Source: Phycisphaeraceae bacterium
GTDB lineage: Bacteria; Planctomycetota; Phycisphaerae; Phycisphaerales; UBA1924
Length of the DNA stretch: 64,000 nucleotides
Reading direction: 5' to 3'
NCBI GenBank assembly: GCA_019636555.1
Contig: JAHBXH010000001.1
Location: forward strand, 310,001 to 374,000
Positions 51,480 to 59,956 of this stretch are shown here, piece by piece. The notes below the pieces were generated by a model, which was not told the origin of the DNA, did not search any database, and saw only the letters and a list, made by a program, of their open reading frames with translations. Position 1 is the first letter of the stretch. Every line of letters starts with the position of its first letter. Both the position numbers and the translations under genes were made by a program.

Positions 51480-52787
51480 TCACCGCTTCGCGTCCATCGC
51501 GCGGCTCGCCGGAGCCCCAAACAGCTCCGGGTGCAGATACCGACCCGCCTCCGCTCCTTCCTTCCATTGCTCCACTTGGATGCGGTGCGCTTCGGCCCAC
51601 GCATCCCTCCGAATACCGGTCACTTGCCACGACACCGCCGTGCTGCCGCGGCTGGTACGGATCGAGAAGCAGCCCTCCCGCATCTCGCGCACGACCTTGG
51701 CCTGCACAAACTCGTCGCTGTCGAGGCTGTCGAGCACCGTGAGCTGATACCGGAATTCGCGGTTGAGCGCATCAAACCAGTCGGGCATTCGCACGGTCGC
51801 GTACCCGCGCTCATCGGTCACGATGTTGCCGTTGTAGATGTTCATCATGTCCGGCGACTCGACAAACGAGTGCGACAGGTACTTGTGTTCGGGGTCGAGC
51901 GGGTGATCGATGCGGAAAGACCCGCCGGACTTGGTCAGCGTGCCCGCGATGCTTACGTTCCCGCCGAAATAGCCCGCATACCCGGAGGTCGATCGGCCCC
52001 AGATTCCGTACGCCACGCTTCCCGCGCTCGCCTCGCCATAGACACCCGTTCCGTTCGTCGAATGCGACAGTCCGTAGACGCCGTAGCTTCCCGTCCCTCC
52101 GAACGAAGAGTCGCCCCGCACCGCCGTCATCCCTGTTCCGCCGACGCCGATCCCTTCCGTACCGCCCTGGCCCCACACACCCGTTGCGTTGCTGGCAAGC
52201 GCCGAAAACCGCCCGCCGTACGCGCCCCCCTCGCCGTAAACCCCCAGCCCCGCGTTGCAACTCCCTTTCACACCGATCGCGCCCGACGCGCTGCTGGTGT
52301 TCTGTCCGTAGACGCCGATTCCAAATCCGTTCGTCGCTGTTCCCCAGAGCGGCGCGAGCTGCGCAGTCAGCGTGATCCCGGTCGCGGCGGTGGTCGTCGC
52401 CGTCCACGGCAACACAAGGCCCGAAGCAAGCGGCGTCGCCGTCAACTCCTGGCGCGGCACAATCAAGCTGTACGTGTTCGCGCCAGCCGGGCTCGCCGCG
52501 ATCTGCAGGTATCGCTTGGCGCTCGGATACTGCGAGCCAAAGTCGATCGACGTGGTGAACTGGCCCGCAAGCACGGTCACCCCCGCCTTGGTCACCGTCG
52601 AGCCGATCTGCACTCCGCCGACCGGCGCATCCCAGAGCGAGAATTGCAGGTCGTACATCCCGCTCGCCGGCGCGCCCGACACCTTCAGCACTCCCTGATA
52701 CGTAAACGACGACGTCGCGGGAGTGTCCGCGCCGAGAGTGCCTTGAGAAATCAACATGAACGCCGCGATCAAGCATTTCCCGCGCAT
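51480..52787 (-). CDS. Secreted GVYG-repeat fibre-like protein
   Basis: 435 residues, GGAGG before ATG 52787, signal peptide MRGKCLIAAFMLISQGTLG. The middle has repeats of about 15-20 residues of the form (T/S)GVYG, GVWGQGG, GIGVGGTG, GVYGLSHSTNG, GVYGEAS, YGIWGRSTSGYAGYFGG, typical for trimeric beta-prism or collagen-like fibre regions. The C-terminal part GGSFRIDHPLDPEHKYLSHSF... is a recurring domain of Planctomycetes and Bacteroidota fibres. Surface adhesion or fibre function is plausible. Adjacent to the S74 gene of similar style. Confidence 0.7.
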   Translation of the reverse strand: MRGKCLIAAFMLISQGTLGADTPATSSFTYQGVLKVSGAPASGMYDLQFSLWDAPVGGVQIGSTVTKAGVTVLAGQFTTSIDFGSQYPSAKRYLQIAASPAGANTYSLIVPRQELTATPLASGLVLPWTATTTAATGITLTAQLAPLWGTATNGFGIGVYGQNTSSASGAIGVKGSCNAGLGVYGEGGAYGGRFSALASNATGVWGQGGTEGIGVGGTGMTAVRGDSSFGGTGSYGVYGLSHSTNGTGVYGEASAGSVAYGIWGRSTSGYAGYFGGNVSIAGTLTKSGGSFRIDHPLDPEHKYLSHSFVESPDMMNIYNGNIVTDERGYATVRMPDWFDALNREFRYQLTVLDSLDSDEFVQAKVVREMREGCFSIRTSRGSTAVSWQVTGIRRDAWAEAHRIQVEQWKEGAEAGRYLHPELFGAPASRAMDAKR

Positions 52788-52885
52788 GGCAAGCCTCCGT
52801 GCCGATTATCTCACGAATACAAGAACCGCACAATCTCGATTTGGAGGCGTGCCGGACTCCCCGAGTCACACGCCGGCGACCCCCG

Positions 52886-53380
52886 CTATCTCTGCGGACC
52901 CGAACCAAGCCCGCCCGTCGAGCCGACCGGCGGCGGACGAACCCCGACCGTTCTTTGCATTCGCCCGGTGTCGTCCTGCTGGAGAACCCGCGCAACTCTC
53001 AGGTTCGGCGCTTCGCCGAAGACGCGGATCATCCACGGGCGTGGGCCTTCTATGTTGATCCACCGCGATTGCCCCAGGTCTTCATCCTGCGCCCGAACAG
53101 CGACCGTCGCGATTACGCTGCTCGCCGACAGGGTCTCGCCCGATCGCGCCGGAAGATCGAGCCGCCACGTGCCGCCGGAGTCGATTTGCTTGGCGATTGC
53201 CTGATCTTTCTTCACCGGAGTTTCCGGATCGGGCGGCAGCGCATCACCCGCCCATACCAGCGCTTCGACCGCGCTCGGCGAATCGTTTGTCACGATCAAT
53301 TCATTCGAGCTCGTACCGACTCCGGCGCAACCGACCAGCGCGGCAGTGATCAAGCCCAGTCCGATGCACGCAAGTTTCAC
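52886..53380 (-). CDS. Small lipoprotein, ND(T/S) family
   Basis: 164 residues from GTG 53380 (GGAG upstream). Signal and lipobox ITAALVGCAG. Mature part begins SSNELIVTNDSPSAVEALVWAGD and continues with beta strands (LSASSVIATVAVRAQDEDLGQSRWINIEG). C-terminal Gly/Pro stretch is probably disordered. It is the last of three tandem minus-strand lipoprotein genes of similar design. Confidence 0.65.
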   Translation of the reverse strand: MKLACIGLGLITAALVGCAGVGTSSNELIVTNDSPSAVEALVWAGDALPPDPETPVKKDQAIAKQIDSGGTWRLDLPARSGETLSASSVIATVAVRAQDEDLGQSRWINIEGPRPWMIRVFGEAPNLRVARVLQQDDTGRMQRTVGVRPPPVGSTGGLGSGPQR

Positions 53381-53393
53381 CGCAAGACTCCGT

Positions 53394-53810
53394 CTACTGC
53401 ATGAGAATCTCTTCGCCGCCGCGATCATGCCAATTGAGCCGCACTGTATCGGTGTCATCCGTGAACGCGTACAGATGGAAGCCGCCGGCACGCTCGGCAA
53501 CGACCCACTCGCCGCTCAGATACTTCCGAGCCTGCCTGCTCGCGCGGATCGTGAGCCAGATCGATTTGTCGGGCGCGCCGAGTTCGCGCGACGCATTGCT
53601 CCGGGGCGCGATCGAGAACTCACTCCCAATCGGTTCGCGCGGGCCTCCGCCCTTTGGGGCCGCAAATGGCTGAACATACAGGATCGAGGCGCTGTCGTTC
53701 CGCAAGGAGAACGCGCCCGTCATTCCCGCACCCGGGTCCGGGGGTTTCGTCGCGCACGATGCCACCGCCGCCCCGGCGCTCACGAGCGCAGAAAGAACCA
53801 ATGTCCTCAT
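53394..53810 (-). CDS. Small lipoprotein, ND(T/S) family
   Basis: 138 residues from ATG 53810. Lipobox VASCA. Core TGAFSLRNDSASILYVQPFAAPKGGG, DKSIWLTIRASRQARKYLSGEW and VVAERAGGFHLYAFTDDTDTVRLNW. The last segment clearly resembles that of the next gene (ATNQGGGFNLQARDGEDGYVHLYY), so these two are paralogues. It ends 13 bases before the start of the third lipoprotein gene. Function unknown. Confidence 0.65.
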   Translation of the reverse strand: MRTLVLSALVSAGAAVASCATKPPDPGAGMTGAFSLRNDSASILYVQPFAAPKGGGPREPIGSEFSIAPRSNASRELGAPDKSIWLTIRASRQARKYLSGEWVVAERAGGFHLYAFTDDTDTVRLNWHDRGGEEILMQ

Positions 53811-53839
53811 CGTGCAATGCTCCGCGCCGAGCGTCCCGG

Positions 53840-54355
53840 TCAGTTGCCGCCGACTTCGTTCCCGTTGCCGTAATAGAGATGCACGTATCCGTCCTCGCCG
53901 TCGCGGGCCTGCAGGTTGAACCCACCTCCCTGGTTCGTGGCGATCCAAGTTCCGTAGTAGCCCTCGCGTCCGCCGACCGAAGTGACGGTGACCGCGACGT
54001 ATCGCGCACCCTCGATCGCTTCATCCTGCGTTTGGCGCGAAAGTCGCACGAAACGGCTGGCGGACTGCCCCGGCCGGACGAGGAAGAAGTCGGGGAGCGG
54101 GAAGAGCAGCTCTCCGGCTTCATTGGAAACATACGGCTCGATCTTGAGGTATCCGGTGCTCTCGTTCGCCACCGCGACTTCCGCTCCCGATTCGCCCCAG
54201 CCGCTCGAGTCATCCCCGAAGCCTCCGCCCATGGGGCCCACGCCATCGCCCGCGCCCCCGTCACCCGAACCCGTCGCGCAGCCGCAAAGCACAAGAATCG
54301 CGCTCGCGAGCGCGGCGCCGAAGATCATCGAATATCGGATCGAATCCGGTTTCAT
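53840..54355 (-). CDS. Small lipoprotein, ND(T/S) family
   Basis: 171 residues with AAAGGGG upstream. Lipobox VLCGCA, then a Gly/Asp-rich linker (GSGDGGAGDGVGPMGGGFGD), then AEVAVANESTGYLKIEPYVSN and LPDFFLVRPGQSASRFVRLSRQ, ARYVAVTVTSVGGREGYYGTW and the GGGFNLQARDGEDGYVHLYY end. It is the first of three tandem genes of this build, with 29- and 13-base gaps, so one transcription unit is likely. Confidence 0.65.
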   Translation of the reverse strand: MKPDSIRYSMIFGAALASAILVLCGCATGSGDGGAGDGVGPMGGGFGDDSSGWGESGAEVAVANESTGYLKIEPYVSNEAGELLFPLPDFFLVRPGQSASRFVRLSRQTQDEAIEGARYVAVTVTSVGGREGYYGTWIATNQGGGFNLQARDGEDGYVHLYYGNGNEVGGN

Positions 54356-54383
54356 GAAGTCCCCTTTCGTTCTCGACGTTGTA

Positions 54384-54632
54384 TCACTTTTTTGGCGGCT
54401 TCGCCGGAATCTCCAACTCCTCGATGACGGTCCGTCGCACTACCACGTTTCCCGTCACAGTTTCGCGCACCTGCTCGCTGGTCTCTTGGCGCACGACTCG
54501 CTTCTCGGTCGGCGGCGTCGTGCCGGATGGTCCGACCGGCTCCCGCACCCCTTTCCAGATAGCGCCGAAGAACTCTCCGAGCGAACGGGAGAGCGATTTG
54601 CCACCCTGTGGATCCATGACCGATTGTTGCAC
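54384..54632 (-). CDS. Short hypothetical protein
   Basis: 82 residues from 54632, or 77 from ATG 54617 (MDPQGGKSLSRSL). No membrane segment; a charged C-terminal half (KRVVRQETSEQVRETVTGNVVVRRTVIEELEIP). Ends 28 bases before the first lipoprotein gene. Not recognised; coding status moderately supported. Confidence 0.45.
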   Translation of the reverse strand: MQQSVMDPQGGKSLSRSLGEFFGAIWKGVREPVGPSGTTPPTEKRVVRQETSEQVRETVTGNVVVRRTVIEELEIPAKPPKK

Positions 54633-54681
54633 CCGAGCCGGCCGATCGGCGCTCAGGGAAGCGGGAGTTGGTGAATCACAG

Positions 54682-54722
54682 GAAAAAAATGGGTGCGAAG
54701 ACCCGACTGGGCGTTCGCACCC
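54682..54722 (-). terminator. Rho-independent terminator of the PRC-barrel gene
   Basis: On the minus strand GGGTGCGAA (54722-54714) pairs with TTCGCACCC (54699-54691) over a 14-base loop, followed by ATTTTTTTCC. It lies behind the gene at 54839. The rest of the 206-base spacer shows no gene. Confidence 0.85.
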
Positions 54723-54838
54723 TGCGCGAAGAAAATCAAAGACGGCCGCCGGGCAATAGGCCGCGAATCGTGCACCGGGCGGCCGCTGAAAACCCCGCGA
54801 TGCCGGGGACGGACCTCGCGGGGACGTGGAAACGAGAA

Positions 54839-56158
54839 CTACTTGGGCTTCGGCTGCGTGTCGCGGAGGTCGCGATCACGCTTATTCATGTCGCGGTCCA
54901 TGCGCCGCGACGAATTGTTCCAGTTGGTGTCGTAGTAGTACGGCTCTGAAATCCCGTAGGTCTGGTAGATGGTTTGATACCTGTTGTCACCGCTGATCGA
55001 ACTCAGGTCGGACGGCGTTTCGGGTGAACTTGTGATCATCGACTTGGTCGCGTCGAGCATGACGGAGTCCTCGGTGATGACCATCGCGACGCCCCAGGGG
55101 ACCAGCCGCTTTGTGTCGCCGATTCCGAGAATGTTCTGATCTGGATCGATCGACAGGAACGCGATGCGGCCCGTGCCGGTTTCAACGATCAAGTCGTTCA
55201 CCTTGCCACACTGTTCGCCGCGAGCGTAGATCTGCTTGCCGTCGATATCGGAGTTCAGCAGGAACGGATAGCCGATTGTCCGGTTCTTGTCCGCCTTGTC
55301 AAATTCCCACCAATGCGCCTTGCCGGACTTGTCGTACAGAGGCACATCCGAGGCGTTCACCTGGAACGAGCGTGCGACCAGGACCGGATGCCCGTCGCGC
55401 TCCACGCGGGTCACGCGCATCTCGACCGGCGCATCGCGATAGACAGGATTGGTGTTCCCCGACATGTAGTATGTCGGGGCGACGATCACAGACTCGTCGG
55501 TTCCATCAGGCCTGCGCACGGTCACGATCATCTCTTCCGTGTTCGTCCCCGGTGCCTCGCGCCGGTCGACTTTGGTCACCTTGCCCTTGACGACCGACTC
55601 ATCGGAAGTGGATGACGAGGGGTAGTAGTTCTTCGGCGTGCGGTAGTAATCGCGGCTCAGACGATTCGACAGGCTCTCCGCGGTTCCTTGCCAGGTTTCT
55701 TCCTTGTATTCCGGCCAGCTCTTCACTTGATCGCTCGTCGCTTCGAGCGTGAGCTGCTTGTCGGCCGCGTTCCAGCCGAAAGAGGTGAACGGAACAACGA
55801 CTTTCTTCGTGCCGATCCCGAGGAAGCCGCCGGCGTTCACGACGACGTACGTCACCGCGCCGGAGCCGCGGTCGATGATCAGATCGCTCACGCTGCCGAC
55901 GTCCTTCTTCGCCGCATTCTCGATGCTCGAGCCGCGCAGCTTGTCCGCTGACGCATAAGTGCGCGAGGCGTAGTTGTACGAGGGCGTGCGCATATCGCCG
56001 GAATTCGCGTGCCGCGGCGGCATCTGCCTGTTGGGATCCTGCTGCCGGTTCTGGTCCTGTTTCGATGGCTCCTGCGCGGGCTGCGCGGCGACGGAGAAGC
56101 AGCCGCCAACCACCGACGCCAAGACACACGCTGTCAGTCTGCGGGTGTTCGTATTCAT
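54839..56158 (-). CDS. Secreted double PRC-barrel protein
   Basis: 439 residues. Signal peptide MNTNTRRLTACVLASVVGGCFSVAA (LVGGC could be a lipobox). A Gln/Asn/Arg/Pro-rich linker leads to two PRC-barrels: first SADKLRGSSIENAAKKDVGSVSDLIIDRGSGAVTYVVVNAGG, second LLNSDIDGKQIYARGEQCGKVNDLIVETGTGRIAFLSIDPDQNI. Between them is an OB-like beta piece (VVKGKVTKVDRREAPGTNTEEMIVTVRRPDG). The end is Arg/Asp-rich. Extracytoplasmic stress- or envelope-linked role is typical of such proteins, unproven. Divergent from the DUF892 gene cluster. Confidence 0.82.
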   Translation of the reverse strand: MNTNTRRLTACVLASVVGGCFSVAAQPAQEPSKQDQNRQQDPNRQMPPRHANSGDMRTPSYNYASRTYASADKLRGSSIENAAKKDVGSVSDLIIDRGSGAVTYVVVNAGGFLGIGTKKVVVPFTSFGWNAADKQLTLEATSDQVKSWPEYKEETWQGTAESLSNRLSRDYYRTPKNYYPSSSTSDESVVKGKVTKVDRREAPGTNTEEMIVTVRRPDGTDESVIVAPTYYMSGNTNPVYRDAPVEMRVTRVERDGHPVLVARSFQVNASDVPLYDKSGKAHWWEFDKADKNRTIGYPFLLNSDIDGKQIYARGEQCGKVNDLIVETGTGRIAFLSIDPDQNILGIGDTKRLVPWGVAMVITEDSVMLDATKSMITSSPETPSDLSSISGDNRYQTIYQTYGISEPYYYDTNWNNSSRRMDRDMNKRDRDLRDTQPKPK

Positions 56159-56507
56159 GCCCTGAAACTCCTTGTGTTCCGTTCGCGCGACCGTCTCAAC
56201 GCGAGATCCCGAAGACCCGCGAACGATTCCTATGGTGCGTACGCGCCGCGAGCAGACGGTGATTCTGCCTTAAGAATCGATTCACCGCTCCGAAGATTTG
56301 CGTCCCGAGCGTTTCTTTCGCTCCCCTGAGTGTGAATTCACTTTCGGCTCACTGAACCGCCATGTTCAAACCGCATAAAGAGTGACGTCGGCGCTATTGC
56401 GCCGGTCGCTGTTCGAAGGGCATGGGGGCGCGCACCCGGCGGGTCGGGTGCGAAATCCGGGACGGAATCAGTCGGTCTGGATTCTCGAAACCACGGAGAG
56501 AAACACC
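56159..56507. promoter_or_regulatory. Divergent promoter region of PRC-barrel gene and stress cluster
   Basis: 349 bases without a gene. It has a GCGCACCC-GGCGG-GTCGGGTGCG dyad near 56429-56451 and ACGGAGAGAAACACC as ribosome site of the right-hand gene. A TGTTCAAACC-type sequence (56363-56372) could be an ECF-like -35 but no -10 is convincing. Confidence 0.35.
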
Positions 56508-57002
56508 ATGAAGCTCAACTCGCTTTCCGATCTCCTCCTCGATCAGATCCGCGATCTGCACAGCGCGGAAACCCAGCTCGTGACGGCGCTCCCGAGGATG
56601 ATCAAGGGTGCGCAGAACTCGGACCTCAAGCAGCTCTTCTCCGATCACCTCGATCAGACGCACGATCACGTGGATCGCCTCCGGCGCGCCGCCGAGTTGC
56701 TCGGAGGAAAGGCCGTCGGCAAAACCTGCAAGGCGATGAAAGGACTCATCGAGGAAGGCAAGGAAGCGCTCGAAGAAAAAGGCGAGGAGGCCGTGCATGA
56801 TGTCGGGCTCGTCGCCGCGGCGCAGCGCGTCGAGCACTACGAGATCGCGGCATACGGCACGGCTCTCGCCCTCGCGCAGCGCATCGGAAACGACGAGGTT
56901 GCGTCGCTCCTTGAAAGAACACTCGGCGAAGAAAAGGGAGCCGACAAGCTCTTGACCGAAGTCTGCCAGAGCAGCCTGTTCGAGGAGGCCCCGACCGCGT
57001 AA
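56508..57002 (+). CDS. DUF892 (YciF-like) ferritin-like protein
   Basis: 164 residues from ATG 56508 (GGAGAG upstream). It is an all-helical ferritin-like domain: LNSLSDLLLDQIRDLHSAETQLVTALPRM, FSDHLDQTHDHVDRLRRAAELLGGK, VGLVAAAQRVEHYEIAAYGTALALA, with His and Glu residues for a di-iron site. In enteric bacteria it is linked to osmotic and oxidative stress. It opens a run of five further small genes of the same kind. Confidence 0.88.
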   Translation: MKLNSLSDLLLDQIRDLHSAETQLVTALPRMIKGAQNSDLKQLFSDHLDQTHDHVDRLRRAAELLGGKAVGKTCKAMKGLIEEGKEALEEKGEEAVHDVGLVAAAQRVEHYEIAAYGTALALAQRIGNDEVASLLERTLGEEKGADKLLTEVCQSSLFEEAPTA

Positions 57003-57065
57003 ATGGACCATACCGGGTGCTGACCCCGTACTGGAAGGCGAAGTACCCGCGAAGGAGTGTTGATC

Positions 57066-57245
57066 ATGCTTTATTGGGCAGCCACGTTTCTCGTCATCGC
57101 CTTGATCGCCGCGTTGCTTGGTTTCGGCGGCCTTGCCGCCGGCGCGGCATCCATCGCGCAGATCTTGTTCTTCGTGTTTCTTGTGCTCTTCGTTTTGTCG
57201 CTCATCGTGGGCCTCGCCCGCGGCCGCAGCCCGCAAATCCCCTGA
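57066..57245 (+). CDS. DUF1328 (YtjA-like) small membrane protein
   Basis: 59 residues from ATG 57066 (GGAG upstream). [40 protein letters not shown], two membrane helices as in the family, usually stress-induced. Part of the stress run between DUF892 and CsbD. Confidence 0.88.
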   Translation: MLYWAATFLVIALIAALLGFGGLAAGAASIAQILFFVFLVLFVLSLIVGLARGRSPQIP

Positions 57246-57283
57246 CTGCGGAAAGCGCCCGCGGTTGAAAGGAGACATCGCAG

Positions 57284-57481
57284 ATGCCACAAGGCGACAA
57301 ATCCGCGTATTCGACCAGGCAAAAGCGCAAAGCGCGCCACATCGAAGAGTCGTACAAGAAACGCGGCTCTTCGAGAAAGCGCGCGGAGCGCATCGCCTGG
57401 TCGACCGTGAACAAGCAGGACGGCGGCGCGAAAGGGCGCAAGGCCAGGCCCTCGCGCCGCTCTTCCAAATCATCGCATTGA
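57284..57481 (+). CDS. Small basic protein of the 'DKSxYTxxQKRKAxHIEE' family
   Basis: 65 residues. MPQGDKSAYSTRQKRKARHIEESYKKRG and AERIAWSTVNKQDGGAKG follow a common short protein family often named 'plasmid stabilization' or 'addiction' in annotations without proof. Highly basic. AGGAGAC before the ATG. In many genomes the gene sits with CsbD and DUF1328 as here. Confidence 0.8.
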   Translation: MPQGDKSAYSTRQKRKARHIEESYKKRGSSRKRAERIAWSTVNKQDGGAKGRKARPSRRSSKSSH

Positions 57482-57560
57482 ACGGTCGTCGGGAAAAGCC
57501 CGGCGCCGAGTTCGAGCAGACCTGTTGAACACCCTTGTTCTACACCAAGGAGATTCATTT

Positions 57561-57770
57561 ATGAATTGGGATCGAATCGAAGGCAACTGGATGGAGTACA
57601 AAGGAAAGGTTCGCGAGCGGTGGGGCCGACTCACGGACCAGGATCTCCAGGTCATCAAGGGAAAGCGCGAGCAGCTCGAAGGAAAGTTGCAGCAGATCTA
57701 CGGCAAGACCGTCGATCAGGCCAGGCAGGAAGTTGACGACTGGGCGGAGAAAATCGATTCAGCGACATAA
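57561..57770 (+). CDS. CsbD family stress protein
   Basis: 69 residues from ATG 57561 (AAGGAGA upstream). MNWDRIEGNWMEYKGKVRERWGRLTDQDLQVIKGKREQLEG matches CsbD; the usual length. In Bacillus it is under the general stress sigma factor. Soluble, helical. Confidence 0.92.
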   Translation: MNWDRIEGNWMEYKGKVRERWGRLTDQDLQVIKGKREQLEGKLQQIYGKTVDQARQEVDDWAEKIDSAT

Positions 57771-57835
57771 CCATTCCTTTTCGTGATGCGTAGGACATAT
57801 CCGCTGCGGCCTCGCTGCGGCAGCAGGAACTCGAC

Positions 57836-58024
57836 ATGAGTGGACCCATTCAAATTCTCTTGGTCGTCCTTCTCGTCTTGCTTCTGATCGGACTTTTGCC
57901 CGCGTGGCCGTACAGCTCCGGATGGGGCTACTACCCGAGCGGAGGCGTCGGGCTACTGCTCGTGATCGTGGTCCTCCTTGTTGCATTCGCCGGCCCGCGC
58001 GGCGGCAACATCAGGAAGATCTGA
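57836..58024 (+). CDS. DUF3309 small membrane protein
   Basis: 62 residues. IQILLVVLLVLLLIGLLPAWPYSSGWGYYPSGGVGLLLVIVVLLVAF: two helices around the WPYSSGWGYYPSG loop typical for the family. Follows CsbD in the stress run. Confidence 0.88.
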   Translation: MSGPIQILLVVLLVLLLIGLLPAWPYSSGWGYYPSGGVGLLLVIVVLLVAFAGPRGGNIRKI

Positions 58025-58050
58025 TCCCGAGCGAACAACGGGAGGTTGCC

Positions 58051-58398
58051 ATGATGTCTGAGCAGCCGAACGACAACAAGTTGGTTCCGGATTTGGAAGT
58101 CGAGATCGAGCAGCAGAAAGTGATGACCGTGATCTCGCCGGACGGGCGACCGCCGGAGATGGCGAGCACGCGCATCAACTGGAAGCGAGCGACCCTCATC
58201 GCGGTGGTGGGGTCGCTTCTCGGAGTTGCGCTGCTCATCGTGACGCTCGGGCCGACGGCGGGAGGGCTTGCGAGCATCCTCCTGGTCGGGTATATCGCGC
58301 TGACGGTGCCGGTGTGGGGGGCGGGCTTGATGCGCGGACAGGAAGAAAAGATCGCCCACGAAATCGCGGAGCGGCGCGTCCACCCGCATCAGCGCTAG
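58051..58398 (+). CDS. Membrane protein of unknown function, end of stress run
   Basis: 115 residues from ATG 58051 with GGGAGG upstream. A soluble N-terminal part (VEIEQQKVMTVISPDG) is followed by two helices (ATLIAVVGSLLGVALLIVTL and LASILLVGYIALTVPVWG) and a short charged tail. No family recognised. It begins 26 bases after the DUF3309 gene and is probably cotranscribed. Confidence 0.6.
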   Translation: MMSEQPNDNKLVPDLEVEIEQQKVMTVISPDGRPPEMASTRINWKRATLIAVVGSLLGVALLIVTLGPTAGGLASILLVGYIALTVPVWGAGLMRGQEEKIAHEIAERRVHPHQR

Positions 58399-58451
58399 GC
58401 GGAACAGGACATGCCGTTGCGAGCCCCGCTGCGAAGCGCTTTGTGTCGCAC

Positions 58452-59774
58452 CTACTGCACCGCGCGCGTCCGCACATTGTCCAGCGCGTTCATGAAATTG
58501 ATGTACGAGTCGTAGGGTGAGTCGTACGGATTGAAGTACTTGTGCACGTCGCCGTCGGCGAAGTACTTCGTGCACATGTAGTAAAAATGATCGCTCGTGG
58601 TCAGCTTGCGCCAGTCATCGAGCAATCTCGTGGCGATCTCGGCCCGGCGTGACGAGGCCGGGTCGCCCGCCTTGAGGTCGCTCTGACACTTGGAGCACTT
58701 GTCCTTGATCTCCTTCTCGAGACGGAAGATCTCCTCAAGGGCGTTGCACTGCATGGCGTTGCCGCGCCAGGCGGAGAGATCGCGCTCGGAATCGGCCCAA
58801 GAGATGAAGTCGGGCACGTCGTACTCGGCGAGCGGCGCGAACTCTTTGAGCGCCTCGGTTGGCGTGATGAACCGGTTCTTCGCGCCCGCGGCCGACATCA
58901 CCTTTTCGGGCAGCGCATCGAGAAACTGGAAGATTCCGGTGTCGGCCCACTGATGTTCGCCGAATGTCTCGTAATCGAGGAACAGGTTGCAGAGATTCTC
59001 GCTCTGCTTCGCGCTCTTCACCTCCGGATCGGGTGCGTCGAGATCGCCGATCCAGGCGGCGAATTTGTCCGGGGTGAGGGGCCACTCGGACCATCCGCGG
59101 TTGCTGAAGCGGAAGGCGATGTCGTCGCTGAGGCGGTAGTTCTTGAGAAGGAGGCCGAAGGGGCGGTTGTCGCGGCCGATCAGGTCGTGCCCCTGAGATT
59201 TCGGCGGCTTGAAGACGCAGGTCGGCTTGCGGTATCCGAGGTTCCGATCGGTTCCTTCGGCGAGCGCGCCGTAGAAGCGTCGAGCGCCCGAATCATCGGT
59301 CATCAGCGAGACCTCACGGGCGAGCGCGTTGGAGTAGATGAGTTCGGTGTTGCGGAAGACGGTGGGCACCTGCCCGAAGAGAGACTTGATCCGGTCGCTG
59401 TGCAGTTCGACCTGCGCACGAAACTCGTCCGGCGTGTAGTTGAACGCGAGCGAGTGGTGATATGTCTCGGTGAGAAATTCGACGCAGCCGGTCCGCGCGA
59501 GCTCCCGGAAGAGATCGAGCACTTCGGGCGCGAACGACTCGAACTGCTCGAGCGCCGTGCCGCTGATCGAGTACGCCACGCGGAACTTGCCCTGGTGGCG
59601 CCGGACCAGATCGAGGACGAGGCGTGTCGCGGGCAGGTAGCACTTCGAGGCGACCTTGCGGCAGATCTCCGCGTTCTTGCTGTCATCAAAGTAGAAAGGA
59701 TCGGAATCAAAGACGCTGTAGCGGCGCAGCCGGTAAGGCTGATGGACCTGGAAGTAGATGACAACGGCGGTCAT
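58452..59774 (-). CDS. GH57-family glycoside hydrolase (alpha-amylase-like)
   Basis: 440 residues from ATG 59774. MTAVVIYFQVHQPYRLRRYSVFD is the GH57 start with the conserved HQP. RNTELIYSNALAREVSLM, GLLLKNYRLSDDIAFRFSN and LFLDYETFGEHQWADTGIFQFLDAL follow. The acidic residues in these motifs are expected to act in the barrel. No signal peptide, so an intracellular alpha-glucan enzyme (for glycogen or maltodextrin) is likely. Substrate not determined. Confidence 0.88.
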   Translation of the reverse strand: MTAVVIYFQVHQPYRLRRYSVFDSDPFYFDDSKNAEICRKVASKCYLPATRLVLDLVRRHQGKFRVAYSISGTALEQFESFAPEVLDLFRELARTGCVEFLTETYHHSLAFNYTPDEFRAQVELHSDRIKSLFGQVPTVFRNTELIYSNALAREVSLMTDDSGARRFYGALAEGTDRNLGYRKPTCVFKPPKSQGHDLIGRDNRPFGLLLKNYRLSDDIAFRFSNRGWSEWPLTPDKFAAWIGDLDAPDPEVKSAKQSENLCNLFLDYETFGEHQWADTGIFQFLDALPEKVMSAAGAKNRFITPTEALKEFAPLAEYDVPDFISWADSERDLSAWRGNAMQCNALEEIFRLEKEIKDKCSKCQSDLKAGDPASSRRAEIATRLLDDWRKLTTSDHFYYMCTKYFADGDVHKYFNPYDSPYDSYINFMNALDNVRTRAVQ

Positions 59775-59785
59775 GGGCGGGCATT

Positions 59786-59820
59786 CTAAGGAAGGGGCGG
59801 AGGGGCAAACGGCCAAAGCG
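59786..59820 (+). repeat. Short GGGGCGGAGGGGCAAACGGCC repeat
   Basis: AAGGGGCGGAGGGGCAAAC then GGCCAAAGCG. It is one of few copies of this family in the right half of the window; it lies upstream of the GH57 gene on the minus strand. The rest of the 182-base spacer shows nothing else. Confidence 0.65.
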
Positions 59821-59956
59821 AGAGAGGAACAAGCCGGGTCCGATTCCGCGAGTTTGGCCCGATGGGTTGAGCGCCCTCAGCGCCAGAACCGTCGGCGATT
59901 TTGCGCTGCCTTCGCGACGGCGCTCCGCGTGTCCGTTTGTCACTTTGCCACTTCCG

